Of a stretch of DNA of 9,441 nt, positions 1 through 5,562 are shown piece by piece (position 1 is the stretch's first letter; every line of letters starts with the position of its first letter). The notes under the pieces are model-generated. The model ran no database searches. It saw only the letters and a program-made list of their open reading frames with translations, and was not told the origin of the DNA. The stretch is from an uncultured Bacteroidota bacterium. Lineage in GTDB: Bacteria > Bacteroidota > Bacteroidia > 2-12-FULL-35-15. The stretch lies in NCBI GenBank assembly GCA_903833025.1, contig CAILDT010000776.1, positions 1 to 9,441 of the forward strand, read 5' to 3'. The translations under genes were made by a program, and so were the position numbers.

Positions 1-2
1 AA

Positions 3-1073
3 ATGGGTGGATTCTTAAAGGGTGCTGGAAGATTTATTTTAAAGCCAAAGAATCTTCTTAAAATAGGAGAGGTAGGATTACTAGAGGCCCAAGCTGCTGC
101 AGCTGAAGTTGGAACTGTTGGTACTTTAGGTACTGCAGATGAAGTAGCAACGCAAGTATTGGTAGCTAAAATTCTTTCAGCTGGAGGTAAAGGTGGTCCA
201 AGTGATCACGGCAACTTAGGCACTGGAGCATCGGGTAGTTCTGCACCGTTATCTTTTTCTAGCCCTGTTCCTAAAGCAACCCCTATTACATCTCCATTTG
301 GAAAACGTGTTTCACCGGGTGGCAAAGGTTCTACTGACCATAAAGGTATTGACTTTGGTACGGCCGTAGGAAGTACATTAACAGCTGTTACTAGCGGACA
401 TATTAGTTATCTTGGTAATGATGCTGCAGGTTATGGTAATTGGATTGAAGTACAACATGATGATGGCACTAAATCTCGTTATGCACATATGTCCCAAGTC
501 AATGTATCTAGAGGACAAAAAGTAACCCCTGGACAACCACTAGGTAAGTCTGGTGGTAAATCTGGTGCTGCTGGTGCCGGTAACTCTACTGGCCCACACC
601 TTCACTTTGAAATTCTTGATGAAAAAGGTGTAAAGATAAACCCAGCGCCTTACTTAAGTGGGGCACCCGCATCTCCTATAAGTACTAGTTCTAGTTCAGT
701 TATAGTTCCTAAAGGTGTTTCTGATCAAGCTATGGCTGTTGCCAAAAACAATCAATCTATAGTTGGCGCAAAAAATACAAAAGCCAAAAAAACTATAAGT
801 AATTATTCAGTAAATTTACAAAGTTTATCAAGTCCAAGCTTAGGAACATCATTAACTAGTGCAAGTTTTAATGAGGATGTTGGCGGCCCTATTGAAGGAA
901 TGAATCTTGGTACTGTTCGTGGAAATTCTAGTTCTAAATGTGTAGTCATTAACTTACAGATGAAGGTAAACATTGCTCAAGGTAGTGTACAAGAAACAGA
1001 CCGTATGGTTAGACTGATTGGCAAGCGCCTTACTGAAAGCGATGTTCTTAAGAAGATTGGAAGTGCTCTCTAA
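3..1073 (+). CDS. M23 peptidase tail lysin, probable C-terminal part of tape-measure protein
   Basis: This is probably a zinc endopeptidase that cuts peptidoglycan cross-links during DNA injection, carried at the tip-proximal end of the tail. Residues about 92-218 form an M23/LytM domain with the full set of site residues: His113 and Asp117 in HKGID, His162 in YAHMS, and His199 and His201 in GPHLHFEI. By family knowledge, His113, Asp117 and His201 bind zinc and the other two histidines are catalytic. Residues 1-60 are Ala/Gly-rich with hydrophobic stretches, and 220-310 is a Ser/Thr-rich linker. The last 45 residues (VNIAQGS, then RMVRLIGKRL, then KKIGSAL) look like the C-terminal tail by which tape-measure proteins meet the hub (inference). 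The ATG is only two bases from the window edge, so it may be an internal Met of a much longer gene. The stop codon overlaps the next start (TAATG). The peptidase call is very sure; the tape-measure identity is likely. Confidence 0.88.
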   Translation: MGGFLKGAGRFILKPKNLLKIGEVGLLEAQAAAAEVGTVGTLGTADEVATQVLVAKILSAGGKGGPSDHGNLGTGASGSSAPLSFSSPVPKATPITSPFGKRVSPGGKGSTDHKGIDFGTAVGSTLTAVTSGHISYLGNDAAGYGNWIEVQHDDGTKSRYAHMSQVNVSRGQKVTPGQPLGKSGGKSGAAGAGNSTGPHLHFEILDEKGVKINPAPYLSGAPASPISTSSSSVIVPKGVSDQAMAVAKNNQSIVGAKNTKAKKTISNYSVNLQSLSSPSLGTSLTSASFNEDVGGPIEGMNLGTVRGNSSSKCVVINLQMKVNIAQGSVQETDRMVRLIGKRLTESDVLKKIGSAL

Positions 1074-2830
1074 TGGCTACCTATTACTATGCGGATGTTA
1101 GACGTTTTAAAACAGAACGAGAACAAGAAACTATTACTACTTTAGAGTCAACTACTTTAATTTCAGAAACTAATATTCAAACTAATACTAGCTGGTATGT
1201 TTATTATGTAATTGATGTCTATGCCAGTAGCAAAGCAACTTTTTCTGCTTGGCAAACTGCTTTTAATACTGGCATTGCTGGCATTGATAACAAAGGAATA
1301 TTAGTATCACCTAACTCGTCTACTAATCAAAATAATGGATTATCTGCAGGGTTAGTGATAGGTATTACTGTTAGTAAAGGAACTACTGACACTAATGTTC
1401 GCACAGGAACCGGCACATTTGAAAATTCTCACTATAAAATTAGTTTTAATCGTACTGCAAAAACTACATCTGGTCAAGTAGTTGCTACACCTGAAATTAA
1501 TATTCACTGGACAAGTACTTCTAGCCCTACTCCAATCAAAATTACAGGTATAAATTGGAGAACTACATCTAATAACGTACCAAATATTACTTGGACAACC
1601 ACACATAAGCAGCCAACTTTTCCAGCAATTGCTATTGAAGCAGGTACTAAAGAAAATGGTGTAGGAGCTAAACTTTCATCTGGATACGAACAAAATATTA
1701 CAAACTATTATTATGACGTCTGTTCTGCACAGTGGTATTTTTTAATATATCATCTTACTTTAAGTTATTCAGTTCTTTGGACCTGTGATGTAAATGGAAA
1801 TAACCTTACACCACAGCCTGCACCATCAGATGCAGTGTTGGCTACAAAAAGTTCTAGACTTAAATTTAGTAAAACAGCTTTTAATAATTTTATAAAAATA
1901 AAAAGTGGTGGTACAGATTGTGGTGCTGTAGATCAAGTTAATTATCAAAGTATTCCTACTGAAGAACCAAAAGATGTTTACAGGTATAATCCACCTCCAT
2001 ATGATCAAGTTTTAAGAACATCTTTTTCAGAAAAATTAATTTATGATACGACTAATAATTATAGTTTTAGAGATCTTTATACCGTTACAAATAGATTAAA
2101 AAGTGTTGAAAAAGCTTTTGCAGTAAGTGAACGTGGGGCAATTTATCAAGATGTAAATGGAGCTAAAGTTTTAAATAGAAACCCTGATAAGCTAAAAGAA
2201 AGTATTTCTAAAGGATCAAATCAATGGGGTTTTAGATTTACATATAATCCAACTACATTTAGTTATTCTACTTCATCTAATAACTCAGTTGATTGGACGT
2301 TAGGTCAATCTGATCCCGCTACTTTACTTATGGGTAATTCAACCGTAGCTTTTGAATTATACTTAAATAGAATCCCTGATTTAAGTTATTTACGAATGCA
2401 ATATCCAGAAGTTTCTCAATCACAATTATATGGTAGAGAATTAAAACAATACGAAATAGATGGTATTTTAAATCGTGGAACAGAATATGATATAGAATTT
2501 TTATACCGTGTTTTAAATGGAGATCCTTTAAAAAAGGCATTGTTATTTGATAGTGCGTACACAGGTGATACTGCAGATTTTGGATATACTTCTGGTGTTC
2601 CTTGCTGGCTTCAATTAAATAAAAATCTAAAATATTTTGGATCAGTAGCTAGTTTTCAAGTAAATCATGTGATGTTTGATTTAAACATGGTTCCTATGTT
2701 AAGTACTGTCAGTATATCTTTTAGTCGTTACCCAGCTTTATGGACAGACAGTAATTTAAGTGCAAGCGTTGTTGGAGCAAATGCCATTAAAAGTGTTATA
2801 GCTAATAGCGGAAAGGCACCGGGCAACTAA
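1073..2830 (+). CDS. Tube-initiator-like tail protein with large unknown N-terminal region
   Basis: The protein has 585 residues and two parts. Residues about 384-555 contain FRFTYNPTTFSYSTSSN, a strand with FELYLNR, and late strands with GSVASFQVNHVMFD and TVSISFSRYP. This layout, an F-x-NP-T strand near the start and an F-x-x-x-L/V-P strand set near the end, resembles the contractile-injection-system tube/tube-initiator family (Afp7 N-terminus type), which joins the inner tube to the hub. Residues 300-380 (YRYNPPPY, then RGAIYQD) look like a connecting segment. Residues 1-300 are rich in Thr, Ser, Asn and aromatic residues with alternating beta-like patterns, and I do not recognise them; they could be one or two decorating Ig-like domains. 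No signal peptide or clear membrane segment is seen. It starts within TAATG, shared with the preceding stop, and a weak GGAAG lies upstream. The following gene encodes the LysM domain that Afp7-type proteins carry in the same chain, which supports this role. Baseplate/tail location is likely; the exact function is moderate. Confidence 0.72.
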   Translation: MATYYYADVRRFKTEREQETITTLESTTLISETNIQTNTSWYVYYVIDVYASSKATFSAWQTAFNTGIAGIDNKGILVSPNSSTNQNNGLSAGLVIGITVSKGTTDTNVRTGTGTFENSHYKISFNRTAKTTSGQVVATPEINIHWTSTSSPTPIKITGINWRTTSNNVPNITWTTTHKQPTFPAIAIEAGTKENGVGAKLSSGYEQNITNYYYDVCSAQWYFLIYHLTLSYSVLWTCDVNGNNLTPQPAPSDAVLATKSSRLKFSKTAFNNFIKIKSGGTDCGAVDQVNYQSIPTEEPKDVYRYNPPPYDQVLRTSFSEKLIYDTTNNYSFRDLYTVTNRLKSVEKAFAVSERGAIYQDVNGAKVLNRNPDKLKESISKGSNQWGFRFTYNPTTFSYSTSSNNSVDWTLGQSDPATLLMGNSTVAFELYLNRIPDLSYLRMQYPEVSQSQLYGRELKQYEIDGILNRGTEYDIEFLYRVLNGDPLKKALLFDSAYTGDTADFGYTSGVPCWLQLNKNLKYFGSVASFQVNHVMFDLNMVPMLSTVSISFSRYPALWTDSNLSASVVGANAIKSVIANSGKAPGN

Positions 2831-3111
2831 TGATTGAAAGAGTATCAAGATATTATGACGGTTCTTTAACTCAAACTCCTCATAAATATACAGGTGATTA
2901 CATTATTTCTGTGTTTAGAAATTTTCCTGATAGCAAAACAATTAACTATATTAGTTATACTTGGAAAGAAGGAGATAGTCTTTCTAGACTTTCTGAAATT
3001 TTTGGTGTAGGGGCAAAGTATTGGTGGGAAATTATGGAGATTAATCCAGAAATTGTTGACCCTTTTAGTATCCCAGAAGGAACTGTTTTAAGGATTCCAT
3101 ATGGCAATTGA
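2830..3111 (+). CDS. LysM-domain baseplate protein (gp53/tube-initiator LysM type)
   Basis: A small protein of 93 residues. Residues 40-91 form a LysM-like fold: YTWKEGDSLSRLSEIFGV, then YWWEIMEINPEI, then IPEGTVLRIP. In contractile tails such domains are structural, linking hub or wedge proteins (for example T4 gp53 or the C-terminus of Afp7), rather than binding peptidoglycan in solution. The YWWEIMEINPEI helix and the proline-rich end are typical of the phage baseplate branch. Residues 1-39 (RYYDGS, then ISVFRNFPDS) are a short N-terminal arm. The start codon shares one base with the preceding stop (TAATG), so it is likely translationally coupled to the tube-initiator-like gene. The 3' end overlaps the next gene by 11 bases. 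The family call is firm. Whether it acts as gp53 or as the detached C-terminus of the upstream protein cannot be settled here. Confidence 0.88.
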   Translation: MIERVSRYYDGSLTQTPHKYTGDYIISVFRNFPDSKTINYISYTWKEGDSLSRLSEIFGVGAKYWWEIMEINPEIVDPFSIPEGTVLRIPYGN

Positions 3112-3967
3112 CCAAAATACTCCTTTTCATAAAAACTTTGTCTGGAACTCTAATGCAAAAGATAGTGATTATACTGCAACGTTTCCTAAAGCTTCTGATA
3201 TGGATCTTATATTAATTGGTGCTGAACTACATCAAGATCCAGAAGAACATGATCGTTTGGTTCTTCATTACAAAGGTAAACCAGTTAATAAAAGACAAGC
3301 AATATTATCAGGTGACCCAATTATTTTTACCTACCGTTCAGGAAAATTAAAGTCTACTTGGCATGGGTATGTCCACCATATTCGTCAAGACAATACTTTT
3401 CAAGGAGGTAATACAGATATTATTTGCGTAGGGGCTTCCTGGGTATTAAAAAATACAGATCAAAAAATTTATAAAAATATAACTTCTGACCAAGTAATTT
3501 CTAAAATTGCTAAAAAACATAGCATGGAAGCCGTTACTCAAAGAGATCCTAGAGTAAGAGATCAAGTTGTTCAGTCAGGTCAAAGCGATTGGCAGCTATG
3601 TCGAAGCTTAGCTAAACAAACTGGTTTTGCGTTATTGACTGAAAACACCACTATTACTTTTGTATCTAAAGATAAAATCTATCAAAGTAAAAAAATGTCT
3701 GCTCCATACTTTAATTATGTAGATGATGAAATAGGTGGTGTAGTACCAAGAGAACTTCGTATGACAGGAACTATTCTTATTTTTGAACCTGAAATTTCAG
3801 ATCAAGCACCAGAAGCTGGGGTAAGAGTTGATAGAGTTATCAGTGGAATAAATACTAAGACTGCTTCTACAATTAAAGCTACTCATTTGCATACAGCCCC
3901 TAAGAAGGGTAATCCTGGAGTTGTTATTCCAAATAAAACTTACTTTACAAAGAAAATAGGTAAGTGA
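3101..3967 (+). CDS. Baseplate hub protein, gpD/gp27-like (N-terminal part of split hub)
   Basis: This is a late-control gpD/T4 gp27-type hub protein, which as a trimer joins tail tube to spike. Support comes from residues 69-118, a beta region around GDPIIFTYRSGKLKSTWHGYV and ICVGASWVLKNTDQKIYKN, and from the family signature at 157-188: VQSGQSDWQLCRSLAKQTGF followed by the strand TITFVSKDK. Residues 125-150 (ITSDQVISKIAKKHSMEA) are the usual helix before that signature. At 288 residues it is shorter than usual for the family and stops where the C-terminal beta domain should begin; that domain is found in the next gene. The start is set by a good ribosome site, AAGGA at 3090-3094, six bases before the ATG, and it overlaps the LysM gene by 11 bases. 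The stop is part of a TGATG junction with the next gene. The family call is firm. Confidence 0.85.
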   Translation: MAIDQNTPFHKNFVWNSNAKDSDYTATFPKASDMDLILIGAELHQDPEEHDRLVLHYKGKPVNKRQAILSGDPIIFTYRSGKLKSTWHGYVHHIRQDNTFQGGNTDIICVGASWVLKNTDQKIYKNITSDQVISKIAKKHSMEAVTQRDPRVRDQVVQSGQSDWQLCRSLAKQTGFALLTENTTITFVSKDKIYQSKKMSAPYFNYVDDEIGGVVPRELRMTGTILIFEPEISDQAPEAGVRVDRVISGINTKTASTIKATHLHTAPKKGNPGVVIPNKTYFTKKIGK

Positions 3968-3969
3968 TG
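3956..3969 (+). promoter_or_regulatory. Ribosome site and TGATG stop-restart junction deciding the start of the second hub gene
   Basis: ATAGG at 3956-3960 is spaced six bases from the ATG at 3967. The TGA of the upstream hub gene (3965-3967) shares its A with this ATG. A TAA at 3961-3963 closes the downstream frame directly before the alternative GTG at 3964, so the second gene cannot extend further upstream. The arrangement suggests coupled re-initiation, which would give balanced amounts of the two hub parts (inference). Confidence 0.6.
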
Positions 3970-4581
3970 AGTAACTTTTCTAACAATAAATCTGATGGTA
4001 CACAAACCGCTATATTTAAAAAACATCATCCTCATGAAGTAATTAAAGATTTAGTAAACTCTAAACACATTGCTCAATCATATAATGAGGCACATAAATA
4101 TCAACACAGGGCAAAAGTTAGTATTGTAGGGCACGCTACTCTTCGTCCTTATGATCCAATCTATCTTGATGGTCTTCCTAACGGTATGTCAGGATACTGG
4201 ACAGTTCTTTCTATTGAGCATGTATTTGGCGGACGTGTTGCAAATTACATTTTAAATCTTGAAGTTGGCACAGATTTTGTTGGTGATATTGATCCTAAAG
4301 CTAAAGACAGATCTGATACCAGAGATGTTCAAAGTGATTTTGCAAACCAATCATTGACTGCTGCGTCTTCTAAATTAACAGAGTATAACTTGTCTCCAAA
4401 CTCTTCGACTCTTAATCCTTCCTATGGAACGACTATTAAAACAGCGGTACAAAATAAATCTCAAATTGCTGTACCTACAGTTATTGGAAGTACTAAATTT
4501 AAGTCTTCTTCACCAAATATTGATGGAATTAAAAAGACAATACAATGGTCTGCTACTAGTGGTGGAAAGGTATTAAGATGA
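3967..4581 (+). CDS. C-terminal hub domain protein (second part of split gpD/gp27-like hub)
   Basis: From the ATG at 3967 this protein has 204 residues. Residues 20-104 look like the C-terminal part of gpD/gp27-type hubs: a helix (EVIKDLVNSKHIAQSYNEA), then HRAKVSIVGHATLRPYDPIYL, GMSGYWTVLSIEHVF and ANYILNLEVG. That pattern matches the hub strand set G-x-x-x-L-x-P-x-x-x-I/V-x-L followed by G-x-W-x-V. It therefore probably assembles with the upstream gene product to make one complete hub. Residues 105-204 are polar and Ser/Thr/Asn-rich, probably flexible, and are not recognised. Two starts are possible: GTG at 3964 and ATG at 3967. I chose the ATG because ATAGG at 3956-3960 sits six bases before it and because it forms TGATG with the preceding stop; the GTG would add one Met. 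The gene ends in an ATGA overlap with the spike gene. Confidence 0.75.
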   Translation: MSNFSNNKSDGTQTAIFKKHHPHEVIKDLVNSKHIAQSYNEAHKYQHRAKVSIVGHATLRPYDPIYLDGLPNGMSGYWTVLSIEHVFGGRVANYILNLEVGTDFVGDIDPKAKDRSDTRDVQSDFANQSLTAASSKLTEYNLSPNSSTLNPSYGTTIKTAVQNKSQIAVPTVIGSTKFKSSSPNIDGIKKTIQWSATSGGKVLR

Positions 4582-5174
4582 ATTATAATACTGAGTATAT
4601 GATGGATCCTCAAGGTCGCCCTCGTTTTTATGGTCTTTATTCTGGACAAGTAACTAGTGTAAAAGATCCTTTAAATAAAAATAGAATTCAAATTTTAGTT
4701 CATGGCCCTACTGGTGTTGAATCACATAATTGGGCTCCAGCTTGTTTACCTATTACAGACTCCTCTTATCATCCAGATCATCAACCCCATACTGCTGCAC
4801 AAATTGCGGCGCTATTAACAACTACATCTACTACAGCATCTGATCCTCAGGGGGGATCAGTTACTATTCCTGCGCTTACTATTGTAGCTAAAAGTGCTAG
4901 TGGACAATTAAACCATCCGCATACTACTACTAAAACTATGGTTACAAAAAATGTTGCGGTAACTGCACCTACATCTACAACAGACACCCAGGAAAATAGC
5001 ACCTATACTACTGCTAGTGGTCTTAGTGCTCCTGGAACTACTAGTTTATCTACTAGTCTTAAGACTCCGGAGCATACGTTTCACAGGACTATTCCTGCGG
5101 TAAACCAACTAGTTTGGGTAATGTTTATTGCTGGGGATCCTGATTACCCAGTATGGATAGGAGTACAGTCATGA
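4578..5174 (+). CDS. Baseplate spike OB-fold protein, gpV/gp5-like, with long insert
   Basis: This is a spike-base protein of the gpV/T4 gp5/VgrG OB-fold class, expected as a trimer below the hub. The OB fold is split between the two ends. Residues 17-60 carry FYGLYSGQVTSVKDPLNKNR, IQILVHGP and NWAPACLPI. Residues 171-196 carry TIPAVNQLVWVMFIAGDPDY followed by PVWIGV, the classic last strands of this family. Between them lie about 108 residues (61-168) rich in Thr, Ser and His, including HPDHQPH at 65-71, HPH at 113-115 and PEHTFH at 164-169. Family members usually have only a short loop here. No beta-helix or lysozyme domain follows the OB fold. The ATG lies in an ATGA overlap with the upstream stop, and AAAGG at 4566-4570 stands seven bases before it. 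The family call is firm; the role of the insert is unknown. Confidence 0.87.
   Translation: MNYNTEYMMDPQGRPRFYGLYSGQVTSVKDPLNKNRIQILVHGPTGVESHNWAPACLPITDSSYHPDHQPHTAAQIAALLTTTSTTASDPQGGSVTIPALTIVAKSASGQLNHPHTTTKTMVTKNVAVTAPTSTTDTQENSTYTTASGLSAPGTTSLSTSLKTPEHTFHRTIPAVNQLVWVMFIAGDPDYPVWIGVQS
4840..4860 (+). other. Perfect 7-bp inverted repeat around a G6 run inside the spike gene
   Basis: CTGATCC at 4840-4846 and GGATCAG at 4854-4860 are exact inverted copies around a 7-base loop. The six-G run at 4850-4855 spans the loop and the 3' arm. It lies in the coding region of the spike insert and is not followed by a T tract, so it is not a terminator. A short mRNA hairpin or chance are both possible. 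Confidence 0.35.
5159..5173 (+). promoter_or_regulatory. Ribosome binding site for the gp25-like gene
   Basis: AGGAG at 5159-5163 stands seven bases before the ATG at 5171. It lies inside the end of the spike gene and decides the start: an earlier in-frame ATG at 5153 lies upstream of this site and has no comparable one. The chosen ATG also overlaps the spike stop as ATGA. Confidence 0.75.
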
Positions 5175-5560
5175 GTAGAGCCATATCTTTTCCATACACA
5201 ATTGATCCAAATGGTGTAGCTGAATATACAGAATCAGCTACTAAAATTTATGTTGATAGGGTTTTAACTTTGTTATCCTACTATGTAGGACAACGTCCTA
5301 TGCTCCCTACTTATGGGGTTAACTGGAGTAAATCTTTATTTGAAAATGATAGTGATGCTCAAATTGCCATCCCTCTAGCAATTTCAGAAGCTATTGCAAA
5401 ATGGATTCCAGAAGTTTCTGTAACCTCAGTAGATTTTGTTGGGAATAACTTTGATGGTACAGAAAATGTAATTGTGTCTTTAAAGCTGCCGGATGATACA
5501 CTTACTTCCTTAACGATCAATACAGGCACCATTAACTATAGCGGAACTATTGCGGGGTAA
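5171..5560 (+). CDS. Baseplate wedge/sheath initiator, gp25-like
   Basis: This is a 129-residue protein of the T4 gp25/TssE family, which binds the wedge and starts polymerisation of the contractile sheath. The family signs are a helix at 20-37, YVGQRPMLPTYGVNW at 38-52 (matching the family pattern G-x-R-x-M-x-P-x-Y/F-G), a helix with IPLAISEAIAKWIPEVSV at 67-84, and closing strands around VIVSLKLPDD at 100-109. Length is normal for the family. The N-terminal strand (AISFPYTIDPNGV) also fits gp25 proteins, where it precedes the first helix. The start at 5171 was chosen over the ATG at 5153 because of the AGGAG site and the ATGA overlap. It lies directly before the gpJ-like gene, the common gene order in contractile tails. 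The presence of this protein makes a contractile tail nearly certain. Confidence 0.92.
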   Translation: MSRAISFPYTIDPNGVAEYTESATKIYVDRVLTLLSYYVGQRPMLPTYGVNWSKSLFENDSDAQIAIPLAISEAIAKWIPEVSVTSVDFVGNNFDGTENVIVSLKLPDDTLTSLTINTGTINYSGTIAG

Positions 5561-5562
5561 TT

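Noticed and set aside
1352..2540. Three antisense open frames (1352-1606, 1826-2008, 2328-2540)
   Set aside because: They lie fully inside the tube-initiator-like gene, have Cys/Ile/Ser-rich low-complexity translations, and match no family I recognise.
3940..3970. Programmed -1 frameshift joining the two hub genes
   Set aside because: The downstream frame has a TAA at 3961-3963, so a slip would have to happen in the last codon before the stop, and no canonical slippery heptamer is present there.
4461..4649. Antisense open frame across the junction of the second hub gene and the spike gene
   Set aside because: It is short, opposes a dense operon and has no recognisable domain; both strands coding here is unlikely.
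5153..5170. Earlier ATG at 5153 as the start of the gp25-like gene
   Set aside because: It would add six residues with no ribosome site comparable to AGGAG at 5159-5163, which points to the ATG at 5171.
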